From positions 1 through 64,000 of the forward strand of contig NZ_NXEJ01000013.1 of assembly GCF_002915175.1 (NCBI RefSeq): 64,000 bases of DNA, read 5' to 3'. A program made the translations under genes and the position numbers. The notes under the pieces are model-generated. The model was not told the origin of the DNA, searched no databases, and was given only the letters and a program-made list of their open reading frames with translations. Below, piece by piece: positions 18,392 to 27,629 of the stretch (positions are counted from its first letter, which is position 1; each line of letters begins with the position of its first letter). Origin of the DNA: Agrobacterium rosae (GTDB lineage: Bacteria; Pseudomonadota; Alphaproteobacteria; Rhizobiales; Rhizobiaceae).

Positions 18392-20917
18392 ATGAGACCT
18401 TCAGGAAACCCGAACGTCGATCTTAGCGGTTCGACTGCATCGCTTGCCGAAGTTCCCGCCGGAGCTACCCCTGTCCTTAATCTAATCGAGCCCAGGAACC
18501 GTCCGGCTGACGACTCGCTTGAGGGCCAAACCGATCGCGGCGAGCATCCATCTGCATCATTTGACTATGATGGCATGAAGCTTGGCGCCGCGGAGCGTGA
18601 AGCATACGAGAACTGGTGTCCATCGAACCGGCCTACATGGAAAGATCTGGTACTCAGGGCGCGCCTTGATGCAATCGACAGTTCCGCTTGGCTCCCCGAT
18701 TTGGGCGAGGAGTCGCCTTTGATCTTCAGATATGAAGGGATTCCGCTGGGTGAGGGGGAACGGCAAGCCTACAAAGAATGGCAAGAGGAGGCTCAGCCCA
18801 CATGGGAAGACCTCGTTGTCAACGCACGAATGGCGGTACCTGATCCTTGTGCTGACGTTGCAGACGAGCACAATCCCCTCAAAGAAGGCGAGGAGTTTCG
18901 GTCTGAAGCGTCGAAACGCAAGCGGAAAAAACCGATCGACCAGGACGAGAATTCTCCTACATCGTTTTACTATGACGGGATGAGGCTCGGAGAACCCGAG
19001 CGCGAGGCATATGATAACTGGGGCAACGCGGAGCCGCCCACGTGGAAAGACCTGGTACTTAAGGCGCGCCTTGATGCAATTGACAGCTCCGCCTGGCTCT
19101 TTGCTTCAGAAGGGTCTTCCTCGACTTTTGAGTATGAGGGAATTCCACTGGGTGAGGGGGAACGGCAAGCCTACAAAGAATGGCAAGAGGACGCTCAGCC
19201 CACGTGGGAGGACCTCGTCATTAATGCACGCATGGCAGAACTCGACCATCCTTCTTGGATTACAGACGAGCACAATTCCCTTGAAGAAAACTTAGAGTTT
19301 CGGCCCGATGCAAGACAGGCCAGCCTGAAGGACTCGACCGACCAGCGGAAGAGTTCTTCCGCGTCATTTATCTATGATGGAATGAAGCTCGGGGAACCCG
19401 AGCATGCTGCATACGAGAACTGGAGCAAACCGGAACGACCGTCATGGGAAGCCCTCATCCTAGATGCGCGCCAGGCTTCCATAGCAAGCTCTTCGGTTTC
19501 GAATTCGTTACTTGCAAAGACATCCTCGCCAGTCTTTCTATACGAGGGAATGTCGCTAGGGGATGCGGAACGTCAAGCGTATGGAAGGTGGAGGCAGCCT
19601 GCCCAACCGCGATGGCAAAATCTTGTGGTGAACGCGCGCCTTGCGGATCTTGATCCGTTGGCCTGGATTCCCGATGAACATGATCCGTTTGCGGAAGCCG
19701 AGGCGCTTAGCCCCACTTCGCAATCGAGTGGCGCCAACAAGTCCAACCGCGCTTTGGGTAATCAATCAGATTCAGGCCGGCCCGCCTTCGCATATCTGGC
19801 AGCACAAGAGGCGAGTCACCTGCAATCACCGGCATGCTCACAATTGGAAACGAGGCGTGCATTAAATTTCGGGTCGCCTGGACCGGATGCAAATCCAACG
19901 GAAAGCATCGCCAAATGTAATCGTTTGGATGGCGTCAGTAAAATTAAGCGATTAGGCACCAAAGGCCGCCGGGCAGTAAACGCGACTATTCACGGCGGCA
20001 AGTTCGGTGCGCAAGGACTGTTGTCCGAAGATTGCGGACAAGCGGCTGAGCCCTCTCCGTCGGAACAAACTACTCGGCCGCGAACCGATAATATTGGTAC
20101 CTATGCAAGCCGGAAAAACGAACGAGCTCGGCTGGCTACAGAGACCGGGAAATACGAATCGGAGCACATTTTCGGATTTAAGGTCGTCCACGATACTTTG
20201 CGGGCGACCAAAGAAGGCCGTCGTCTCGAAAGGCCAATGCCGGCATACCTCGAATACAAGGAGCTTCATCGGCAACACGTAGGGACAGGAAGAGGACGGA
20301 CTGGACTGGTCGGGCGCGGATGGCCAGATGATGCGAGCTATCGCGCAGATCAAAGGGCAACCCTGTCGGACCCTGTTGCGTCCGCGGAAGGTGCAACAGC
20401 TTCAAATGGGTACCAGTTGAACCAGCTGGGCTACGCGCACCAGCTCGCCACCCATGGTCTCCAAAGTGAAACGCCCGATGGGGTTACCATGCCAATTCAA
20501 GTTGCGACAATTAGCTACAACTATACAGTGAGTCGTGATCCGGTCCTTTCACCACCCAGCAAAGAACAAGCGCCCCCATTGCTACACCTTGGGCCTCGTG
20601 GGCAAACGGAAGCTGTGCTTGCCCGCGAGACCGCATTGACCGGAAAATGGCCAACTCTCGAGCGTGAGTGTCAAGTGTATCAGCGGTTTTTGGCCCTGTA
20701 CGACGTAAAGAAGGATCTGGACGCCAAACAACTTGGTGTACGGCAGAAAAAGCAGGCACTCGTTGCGGCGTTGAACCGGACCGCCGGCTTAATTGGCGCG
20801 TCACCTTTGGAAGCTCAATCGTCGACCGCTAAGGTTGAATATACTACCGACGAGCCCGATGAACGACGGGTTTATGATCCGCGCGATCGAGGCAGAGACA
20901 AAGCGTTCAATCGCTGA
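18392..20917 (+). CDS. virD5: VirD5 translocated effector
   Basis: 841 aa. VirD5 is exported to plant cells, enters the nucleus and has been reported to compete with host F-box protein VBF for VIP1 and to affect Aurora kinases and chromosome segregation. The N-terminal half has six copies of a helical motif with core YDGMKLG...E..AY..W....PTW..L...AR, beginning near residues 57, 111, 191, 246, 326 and 382. They alternate in two subtypes, giving three ~135-residue superrepeats. The C-terminus is Arg-rich (ERRVYDPRDRGRDKAFNR), as expected for a VirD4 substrate. No promoter is evident in the 111-bp gap after virD4. Confidence 0.93.
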   Translation: MRPSGNPNVDLSGSTASLAEVPAGATPVLNLIEPRNRPADDSLEGQTDRGEHPSASFDYDGMKLGAAEREAYENWCPSNRPTWKDLVLRARLDAIDSSAWLPDLGEESPLIFRYEGIPLGEGERQAYKEWQEEAQPTWEDLVVNARMAVPDPCADVADEHNPLKEGEEFRSEASKRKRKKPIDQDENSPTSFYYDGMRLGEPEREAYDNWGNAEPPTWKDLVLKARLDAIDSSAWLFASEGSSSTFEYEGIPLGEGERQAYKEWQEDAQPTWEDLVINARMAELDHPSWITDEHNSLEENLEFRPDARQASLKDSTDQRKSSSASFIYDGMKLGEPEHAAYENWSKPERPSWEALILDARQASIASSSVSNSLLAKTSSPVFLYEGMSLGDAERQAYGRWRQPAQPRWQNLVVNARLADLDPLAWIPDEHDPFAEAEALSPTSQSSGANKSNRALGNQSDSGRPAFAYLAAQEASHLQSPACSQLETRRALNFGSPGPDANPTESIAKCNRLDGVSKIKRLGTKGRRAVNATIHGGKFGAQGLLSEDCGQAAEPSPSEQTTRPRTDNIGTYASRKNERARLATETGKYESEHIFGFKVVHDTLRATKEGRRLERPMPAYLEYKELHRQHVGTGRGRTGLVGRGWPDDASYRADQRATLSDPVASAEGATASNGYQLNQLGYAHQLATHGLQSETPDGVTMPIQVATISYNYTVSRDPVLSPPSKEQAPPLLHLGPRGQTEAVLARETALTGKWPTLERECQVYQRFLALYDVKKDLDAKQLGVRQKKQALVAALNRTAGLIGASPLEAQSSTAKVEYTTDEPDERRVYDPRDRGRDKAFNR

Positions 20918-21093
20918 CAAAGTCGCCTAGACAATGATTGTTACGGACTTCGCAATCGATTTCTTGACAGCAGTGCCATTCAACTTTTGATCCACCATCT
21001 GCTTGTCTCGTCCCTGGAAAATAATCGGCGGAGAAACGCACGACAGCTTCTATTGCCAAGCCCCGTGCGATCGATCTCATGGCATATTCCCGT

Positions 21094-21553
21094 TATGGTC
21101 GATTTTTCGAGGGGCCGCGCAACCTCTCTCAGCAAAGATGAAGTTCTCGCGGGTCCGCCATGGGTCTCCAGGAAAATCCTGGGCGTCACGGTCGGTAAAG
21201 AATTGAAGACTTTAAGCAAACGCGAGCTTGACGCTCAAAGATTACGCGCCGCGGAACGCGCCCTCGATAAACAAGTCTGGCAGAATCCTCCCGTTAACCC
21301 CTCCCGGTCGCAACGAGGAGATGCCAATAGTCATCTTCGAAACGAACGCGATGAGCGGCTAGAGTCGGAGATGACGATCGCGCATCAAGCCGCTTCCGTC
21401 TCCGTTGGCGAGGATCGCCAAGCTCTTGATGCCGCTCGATCGACCTTGAATGAACTGCACAACTCGCCATCGTCGGATGATAGGGCAAACTTGAGTTCGC
21501 CGAGAGCCGAAATTTGCGACCGTACAACGTATCCGCCGTCTCCATCCCATTGA
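21094..21553 (+). pseudogene. Truncated virE3-like fragment between virD5 and virE1
   Basis: The frame contains VSRKILGVTVGKELKTLS then ELDAQRLR, closely matching VSKKILGVTVRRKLTTLS and EHDAQKLR in the middle of the intact VirE3 of this window (near 25,255-25,340). It lacks the first ~300 residues of VirE3 and the C-terminal effector tail, ending instead in PPSPSH. The open frame extends back to a TTG at 20987, but 21094 is the first ATG. It may correspond to the short 'virE0' frame of nopaline plasmids; I cannot confirm that. Most likely a remnant of a virE3 duplication or an older virE cluster. Confidence 0.6.
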
Positions 21554-21618
21554 ATACGGATATTCCTGAGCATTGAGGTCCGTGCCAATACGTCTCCGGC
21601 AAGAGCTGGAGATTTGGC

Positions 21619-21747
21619 ATGGCGGATGATGAGGGATTTGCTGGGCGCTTTGAGATTGTCGAGGCGCGTCGAGGAATACTATCCCCCTCGACAAGCGAAG
21701 AGTCTGATCCGTGGGGTCGAGGCCGTGCAGAACACCGTAAACGCTAA
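21619..21747 (+). pseudogene. N-terminal remnant of an IS66-type tnpA
   Basis: A 42-codon frame begins MADDEGFAGRFEIVEARRG, which resembles the first residues of IS66-family TnpA (OrfA) proteins, then loses similarity and stops at 21745-21747. No further transposase sequence follows. It marks an old insertion or deletion end point between virD5 and virE. Confidence 0.4.
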
Positions 21748-22371
21748 CGGCGGGATCCCGAATGACCAGTCATTGTGGCATTCCGAAAGAATTACATTCA
21801 CACGGCACCGGTTACTCGATCACTATCTCCTGCGGCCTTATTCGATAAAGTCGTGCTAACTCCGTGACTTGGCAAGAATTACATATGAAACGCGATATTC
21901 GTTTAATGACGGAGGCTCGGATGGTAGATTCACCGAAGGCTCAATTCTATTAGGAGTCTTGATTGTGTCCGAAGAGTGACTGCCGCTGCAGCAGCCTAGA
22001 AAGCAATGCACGGTGATGATGTTGATCGGACGGCTTTCGTCCCGCCAGGCTACCGGCTGAAGCCGCTTACGTCGATAGTCAAGTTGACCTGGCGGCAAAC
22101 CGACAACCTCACTGTGTGACTTGTTTTGAGCGACTTTTGGTTCAAGAGAAAGATGAAAACCGTCGACGATTGTGGGCTTCCGGCAAAGCATGCGCCACGT
22201 CTGAAGAGAGTTGTGCAGGAGGCCCTACACTCGCACCGGGCCATTCGGGGCCATGAAGATGGAGCAAACCTTAATTTGCACCGATAATTTTCCGTTCGAT
22301 GGAGTTGGGCTGGGCAGGATCGGAGCGGAAGGCACTAGGAAAAGCGTAATTTCTGTAGGAGAAACAATGAT
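21748..22371. other. Non-coding stretch upstream of virE1
   Basis: 624 bases without a gene I can support. The virE promoter must lie at the right end, but I found no clean vir box; the closest match (TTAATTTGCACC near 22,271) is poor. A ribosome site AGGAG at 22357-22361 precedes virE1. Confidence 0.5.
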
Positions 22372-22563
22372 ATGGTGATCATCAAGCTAAATGCGAATAA
22401 AAACATGCCTGTCTTGGCGGTTGAGAAGCCGCAAGAAATTCACAAAGAGGAGTTGAGCGACCATCACCAGTCAAATGGCTTTACGAGTTTGGATCTCGAA
22501 ATGATTGAACTGGAGAATTTTGTCCTTCACTGCCCGCTCCCCGAAGAAAACCTAGCCGGCTAA
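22372..22563 (+). CDS. virE1: VirE1 secretion chaperone of VirE2
   Basis: 63 aa acidic protein. VirE1 binds VirE2 in the bacterium and prevents it from aggregating or binding DNA before export. The C-terminal half, DLEMIELENFVLHCPLPEEN, is the conserved VirE2-binding helix region. AGGAG lies 10 bases before the ATG. virE2 follows after 13 bases, with its own AAGGAG. Confidence 0.95.
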   Translation: MVIIKLNANKNMPVLAVEKPQEIHKEELSDHHQSNGFTSLDLEMIELENFVLHCPLPEENLAG

Positions 22564-22576
22564 AAGGAGTTAGACG

Positions 22577-24247
22577 ATGGATCCGAAGGCCGAAGGCAAT
22601 GGTGAAAATATCACTGAGACCGCAGCAGGCAATGTCGAAACTTCTGATTTCGTGAATTTGAAGCGCCAGAAGAGGGAGGGCGTAAATTCCACCGGGATGT
22701 CCGAAATTGATATGACGGGTAGCCAAGAAACTCCCGAACACAACATGCACGGAAGCCCGACTCACACGGATGATCTCGGCCCGCGGTTGGATGCGGACAT
22801 GCTCGATTCTCAGTCAAGTCATGTTTCTAGCAGCGCTCAAGGCAATCGGTCTGAGGTTGAAAATGAGCTATCCAACTTATTCGCGAAGATGGCTTTACCA
22901 GGCCATGATCGGCGTACCGACGAGTATATTCTTGTGCGGCAAACCGGACAAGACAAGTTCGCAGGTACTACTAAAGGTAACCTCGATCATCTGCCCACCA
23001 AGGCGGAATTCAATGCGAGCTGCCGGCTCTATAGGGATGGAGTCGGCAACTACTATCCCCCGCCCCTCGCATTCGAGAGGATCGATATCCCGGAGCAATT
23101 GGCTGCACAATTGCATAACCTGGAGCCAAGAGAACAGAGTAAACAGTGTTTTCAGTACAAGTTGGAAGTCTGGAATCGCGCTCACGCAGAGATGGGCATC
23201 ACTGGCACCGACATCTTCTATCAAACAGACAAGAATATTAAGCTCGACCGAAATTATAAATTGAGGCCTGAGGATAGATATATACAAACAGAGAAATACG
23301 GGCGCAGAGAAATTCAAAAACGCTATGAGCACCAGTTTCAAGCTGGTTCACTGCTGCCGGATATCTTAATCAAGACCCCGCAAAATGATATACATTTCTC
23401 GTACAGGTTTGCGGGCGACGCTTACGCTAACAAGCGATTTGAGGAATTCGAACGCGCAATCAAAACTAAATACGGTAGCGATACCGAGATCAAGCTCAAA
23501 TCCAAATCTGGGATTATGCATGACTCCAAATATTTGGAATCATGGGAGCGGGGCAGTGCGGATATCCGTTTCGCAGAGTTCGCCGGCGAGAATCGAGCTC
23601 ACAACAAGCAGTTTCCGGCTGCGACTGTGAATATGGGAAGGCAGCCAGATGGCCAGGGAGGCATGACTCGCGATCGCCATGTAAGCGTTGACTACCTATT
23701 GCAAAACCTACCCAACTCCCCTTGGACGCAAGCCTTGAAAGAGGGAAAGTTGTGGGATCGAGTTCAGGTCCTTGCTCGCGACGGAAACCGTTACATGTCA
23801 CCTTCAAGACTGGAATATTCCGACCCCGAACACTTTACCCAACTGATGGATAAAGTTGGTCTGCCCGTGTCGATGGGTCGGCAAAGTCATGCGAATAGTG
23901 TCAAGTTTGAGCAGTTTGACAGACAGGCAGCGGTTATTGTTGCGGATGGCCCGAACTTACGTGAGGTTCCAGATTTGTCCCCGGAAAAGTTGCAACAACT
24001 GTCTCAAAAAGATGTCCTGATAGCGGATCGCAATGAAAAGGGGCAAAGAACCGGCACTTACACTAATGTTGTGGAATATGAGCGCCTGATGATGAAATTA
24101 CCGAGCGACGCAGCGCAGCTTCTCGCTGAACCGTCCGATAGATATTCACGTGCTTTTGTCCGGCCGGAGCCAGCATTGCCCCCCATCAGTGACAGCCGGC
24201 GGACTTATGAAAGCCGACCGCGCGGCCCAACCGTAAACAGTCTGTAG
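22577..24247 (+). CDS. virE2: VirE2 single-stranded DNA-binding effector
   Basis: 556 aa. VirE2 is exported separately from the T-strand, coats it in the plant cell and helps nuclear import. The N-terminal ~110 residues are hydrophilic and variable with a KRQKR basic cluster; the two structured domains span about residues 115-535 (from DRRTDEYILVRQ onward). The C-terminal tail is Arg-rich (SDSRRTYESRPRG), the known VirD4/VirB export signal. The length is close to that of known VirE2 (533-556). Confidence 0.96.
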   Translation: MDPKAEGNGENITETAAGNVETSDFVNLKRQKREGVNSTGMSEIDMTGSQETPEHNMHGSPTHTDDLGPRLDADMLDSQSSHVSSSAQGNRSEVENELSNLFAKMALPGHDRRTDEYILVRQTGQDKFAGTTKGNLDHLPTKAEFNASCRLYRDGVGNYYPPPLAFERIDIPEQLAAQLHNLEPREQSKQCFQYKLEVWNRAHAEMGITGTDIFYQTDKNIKLDRNYKLRPEDRYIQTEKYGRREIQKRYEHQFQAGSLLPDILIKTPQNDIHFSYRFAGDAYANKRFEEFERAIKTKYGSDTEIKLKSKSGIMHDSKYLESWERGSADIRFAEFAGENRAHNKQFPAATVNMGRQPDGQGGMTRDRHVSVDYLLQNLPNSPWTQALKEGKLWDRVQVLARDGNRYMSPSRLEYSDPEHFTQLMDKVGLPVSMGRQSHANSVKFEQFDRQAAVIVADGPNLREVPDLSPEKLQQLSQKDVLIADRNEKGQRTGTYTNVVEYERLMMKLPSDAAQLLAEPSDRYSRAFVRPEPALPPISDSRRTYESRPRGPTVNSL

Positions 24248-24313
24248 ATTTCCTGATACCGCGTCAGTGACGAAGCCCTTTAGTTCAAAATATGCATTTG
24301 AAAGGATTCAACA

Positions 24314-26368
24314 ATGGTCGACACGACGAAGAAGAGTGTCGCGAAGTCGCTTACGGCTGACATGCGCCGTTCTGCTAAGCGGCTTTCTAAGCAAATGCGT
24401 AAAGCCTCGCTTACTGAAGAGGAGGCAACAAGGAATCTAGCCCGGCTCGAAACGCCGGACCAGAAGCGAAAATATGTCGCCGATATGCAGACAATCGACA
24501 AGCTGGAAGACGGCTTTCGAGGCGAAATAAGCTATAAAATGCTTGGAAATAAACAGCTTCGGGTCGACAGCCCAAAAGAATTAACGCGCGAGCATGGTAT
24601 AATAAGAAAAACAAGAAAGGTTCTGAAGCGTAACGCAGAGACTGGCAATGTTTACTTGGGTCTCCACGAAAAGAAGACCTGGAGGAGCGTTAGCAGCCAT
24701 CTTTATGCCGAGGACGGTACACTTCGCGCGAAGCATGTGAAATACAAAGACGGACGCTTTGAAGAAAAATGGGAACGAGACGAAAATGGCCTGCTGTTCC
24801 GCACGCAGTTTGTCAACCGAAATCGGCTATTTCAACCTATTTCCGAGAAGGTCAGCACACCCTACCGGAGCGGACCGGAAAACCGGCTCTTTCGTGAACT
24901 AACCCGTCGAAAAGGTTCCAAGCAGGAAACTTTTGAGCGGGACGAAAAAGGCAACCTCGAGCTCATCGGCAGCAAACGTCTCGGCTTTTCCAAGAATTCG
25001 ACGAAAGCCGTGGATCGTCAGACCTCTCAGACGACAATTCGAAAACTTGGTGGCGCATTCAGCAAATCTTATAGATCCCTGCTAGACACAGAGGGCAACG
25101 AACTTGGCCGAGATATATCGAGTCATCGACGGCTCTTCAACAAGCGATCGGCTGTCTACGATGAGGCTAGCGGGCAATTGACGAGCACCAAGCATACGTT
25201 CGGTAAGATCTACAAGAGTGAAACAGCGTATTTGAACGCTGATATCAAAAAAGTCTCAAAAAAGATACTCGGCGTGACGGTTCGTCGGAAACTGACGACG
25301 CTAAGTGAACAAGAACACGACGCTCAGAAGCTGCGAAATTCGGAATCCATTGAGCATAGGAAGGCTTGGCAAGAGCGCGCAGTTATCCCTAGATCGCCTC
25401 CACGGGAGACGGCAAATGTGGATTCGGCGCCGCAGTCGCATCTGGTCAACTCTCTTAGAGACGGCCGTCGTGATGAGGCTGAGCCTAGGGTTGTGCCTGC
25501 AAAAGACCGACGATTTGATGGCGTTATACAAAATTCACCCTTGTTTCGGCAACCGAACTCCGAGCGACGGGTCGGTTCCCAAACACTACCTCCATCGTCA
25601 AATGTGCGTGCCTCAGATCCAGTTTTTCCAAGGGAAGGCGCTAAGTCGGAAAAAGGGCCAGTGGCGGTCAATCTCCAGCGTGATAATGAAAGGGAAAAGC
25701 AAGAGGAAAAAAACCTCAGTGAGAGGCGGGGAAATCTCTTCCGGTCAAGCCGGTCAATAACAGAGATGTCGTTTCCCGGATCGCCGGAAAGAATAACGAT
25801 GTTAGGTTCGCGGCGGGCCTCGATAAACCCATCCGCCGATCCGCAATCGCCGGTCGGCAGAACGGATTCCCAAGCGCCGCCGATGTCCTTATTTCCGATC
25901 AATAATCATCAGTCGGATCCAAACGAGCAAGAGCTCTTGAGTTTCCTGCATAGCGTGCCAGTCCCGCCGCCTTTGGAAGTACATGGCGCACCAGGCGGGC
26001 GTGTTGAGGACAGCCTCCGTGGAGCTTCCGGAGACAGCCTGGTGCGAACGAGTTCAGTGTCGGAGAGTGTGTTCGATGAACATTCGCAAGGGCCTTTGGA
26101 ACGCGATCACTCGACCAATGCGACAAGTGAGCGCTTTGATCCGCAGGCTTTGTTTGGCGAACCGGGCTTGTCGCGCGTCTCAGAAACACGACCAGAACTC
26201 TCGATGCAAGGCGACCATTTGACAAATTCGGAACAGCAAGCGTTACTGAATGAACTGCTTAGTGTGCCATTACCGGGTCCTTTGCCGAAGGCGGATCATG
26301 AGCGACCGAGGGTTTTGGAAAGCTCACGGAGCCGAGAGCGCTCCATGTCAGGAGGGCTTTCACTTTAG
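24314..26368 (+). CDS. virE3: VirE3 translocated effector
   Basis: 684 aa. VirE3 is exported to plant cells, enters the nucleus, interacts with transcription factor pBrp and induces VBF, and can substitute for VIP1-like functions. The N-terminus is highly basic (KKSVAKSLTADMRRSAKRL), followed by a basic region with repeated charged motifs to about residue 370. The C-terminal 300 residues are polar, with a duplicated LLxxLxSVPxPxPL-type motif (LLSFLHSVPVPPPL near 540 and LLNELLSVPLPGPL near 645). It ends in an Arg/Ser tail (SSRSRERSMSGG), consistent with an export signal. It lies 66 bases after virE2. Confidence 0.93.
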   Translation: MVDTTKKSVAKSLTADMRRSAKRLSKQMRKASLTEEEATRNLARLETPDQKRKYVADMQTIDKLEDGFRGEISYKMLGNKQLRVDSPKELTREHGIIRKTRKVLKRNAETGNVYLGLHEKKTWRSVSSHLYAEDGTLRAKHVKYKDGRFEEKWERDENGLLFRTQFVNRNRLFQPISEKVSTPYRSGPENRLFRELTRRKGSKQETFERDEKGNLELIGSKRLGFSKNSTKAVDRQTSQTTIRKLGGAFSKSYRSLLDTEGNELGRDISSHRRLFNKRSAVYDEASGQLTSTKHTFGKIYKSETAYLNADIKKVSKKILGVTVRRKLTTLSEQEHDAQKLRNSESIEHRKAWQERAVIPRSPPRETANVDSAPQSHLVNSLRDGRRDEAEPRVVPAKDRRFDGVIQNSPLFRQPNSERRVGSQTLPPSSNVRASDPVFPREGAKSEKGPVAVNLQRDNEREKQEEKNLSERRGNLFRSSRSITEMSFPGSPERITMLGSRRASINPSADPQSPVGRTDSQAPPMSLFPINNHQSDPNEQELLSFLHSVPVPPPLEVHGAPGGRVEDSLRGASGDSLVRTSSVSESVFDEHSQGPLERDHSTNATSERFDPQALFGEPGLSRVSETRPELSMQGDHLTNSEQQALLNELLSVPLPGPLPKADHERPRVLESSRSRERSMSGGLSL

Positions 26369-26738
26369 AATGAAATTACCGATTCAAGTGTCCACCCAGT
26401 GGCTTGATTGAAACAGGCCAAGATGTGCGGAACACACCACTTCGAGGTGGTGCTCGAGGAATAGTTCAGAGTTGTGACATCCCGCTGCGCAGCCTCTACG
26501 CATATTAGATGACTCTGCGAGAACGTTTGTGTAGCTTGCAATGTAGCTATGTTGAACCGCCAGCCCATAGGAGCAATGCCGTGAGTGTCTCATCAAAGCC
26601 CACCTGCCGTGTCGTGCGGCCCCGCGATACCTATGCCGGAAAACAGGGCTTCAGCGTAACCGATGTCCTACCCCCCCGTTGTTCTCGCCGCCCTAATCTG
26701 TGATCGGCTTTCCATGGACGAGCAACGGGAGTTTCTCC
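26369..26738. other. Decayed stretch between virE3 and the IS66 remnant
   Basis: No intact gene. From about 26,580 to 26,670 on the plus strand the translation VRPRDTYAGKQGFSVTDV resembles the start of cupin-domain proteins, ended by unrelated sequence; I treat it as a possible fragment only. CACCAC (26435-26440) and GTGGTG (26447-26452) form a short hairpin without a T-run downstream of virE3. Confidence 0.35.
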
Positions 26739-27127
26739 ATGGAGAGTACATTGGAGTTTCTCACAACCAGGAAGTCTGGACGTGAGATTCACCGGCATTG
26801 GCCGGACGAGGTCAAGGCGCAGATCGTTTCGGAAAGCTTGAGACCTGGCGCGCGATGGTGAATGAGGGCGCCGAGCGCTATGGATTGCGGGCGAACCGCC
26901 TTTCGACTTGGCGAACGATGGCGCGGCAGGGCAAGCTTGTTCTACCTGCACCCGATGACCCAGTGGAGTTCGCAGCGGTAGTCATCGATCCACCCGTTGC
27001 GGAGCCGCTGATCAATAAAACTAGCCGCCCTGAGATCATCGTCGGCGCTGTCACCATCCGCCTGGAAGAAGGTGCGTCTGCCGCCCGCATTGCCGCTATT
27101 GCGCGTGCCTGCGCGGTTCCGGCATGA
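26739..27127 (+). pseudogene. tnpA: IS66-family tnpA (OrfA), frameshifted
   Basis: Starting at the ATG at 26739 the frame reads MESTLEFLTTRKSGREIHRH and WPDEVKAQIVSESLRPGAR, a typical IS66 TnpA N-terminus with a helix-turn-helix, then hits a TGA. One base out of frame the protein resumes as VNEGAERYGLRANRLSTWR and continues to ARACAVPA at 27127. A single-base change near 26,853 therefore breaks the gene. It is followed with a 4-base overlap by a tnpB fragment, the normal IS66 arrangement. Confidence 0.8.
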
Positions 27128-27230
27128 TCTTTCCGTCGAACCGCGTACGGATCATGGTCGCGACCAAGCCGGTCGACTTCCGTAAAGGTCATGATGGATT
27201 GGCGGCATTGGTCAAGAATGAGCTGCGCAA
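27124..27230 (+). pseudogene. tnpB: IS66-family tnpB (OrfB) 5' fragment
   Basis: MIFPSNRVRIMVATKPVDFR and then [17 protein letters not shown] is the conserved start of IS66 TnpB. Similarity stops at about 27,230, exactly where minus-strand traR homology begins. TnpB is normally about 115 aa, so about two thirds is missing, as is the tnpC transposase. The element cannot move itself. Confidence 0.8.
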
Positions 27231-27560
27231 AGATGCCGTAATCGGCCGCATGCGCATAGAAGGTGCGCTCTTCCTTCGACAGCCCCGGCCGTTCCTGCTC
27301 CCCGACCATGCGAAGACATGCTTCCTGGATCTTGCGCGTTTGACGACCGGATCGAGGGCGTCGAATTTCTTGTCGAAATAGGTTGATTGCCACTCGCGGT
27401 GATAGTTGGTCACCGCGATGATATGCTTGTGCTGGATGTGAAGGTAGGCAAAACCGGTGAAGCCGAAATGCTCGGCGAAGTCCGCGAGCCCGGTCTTCAG
27501 GATGCATTCATCGCCCTCGATTGCGGCAAGATCGGTCAACTTGTCCAGCCAGTGCTGCAT
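27231..27560 (-). pseudogene. traR: Truncated, frameshifted traR quorum-sensing regulator
   Basis: The ATG at 27560 starts [20 protein letters not shown], the TraR N-terminus, and continues through [14 protein letters not shown] and [20 protein letters not shown]. After VFAWSG the frame shifts by one base and resumes as [22 protein letters not shown], then is cut at the tnpB junction. About 109 of 234 residues remain: part of the acyl-homoserine-lactone-binding domain and no DNA-binding domain. An intact traR must be elsewhere if conjugation is still quorum-controlled. Confidence 0.85.
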
Positions 27561-27629
27561 TCCATACCCCCATCTGTGATTACAACTATCCTTGTCGTCG
27601 CGGTCCGCCTCGACAGTCGGCGACCGGGA

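Noticed and set aside
20987-21093. Upstream extension of the virE3-like fragment to a TTG start
   Set aside because: No ribosome site or VirE3 similarity in this part.
26878-27507. 209-codon minus-strand frame across the IS66 remnant
   Set aside because: It is a composite: antisense IS66 sequence plus the out-of-frame part of traR, explained by the pseudogene entries.
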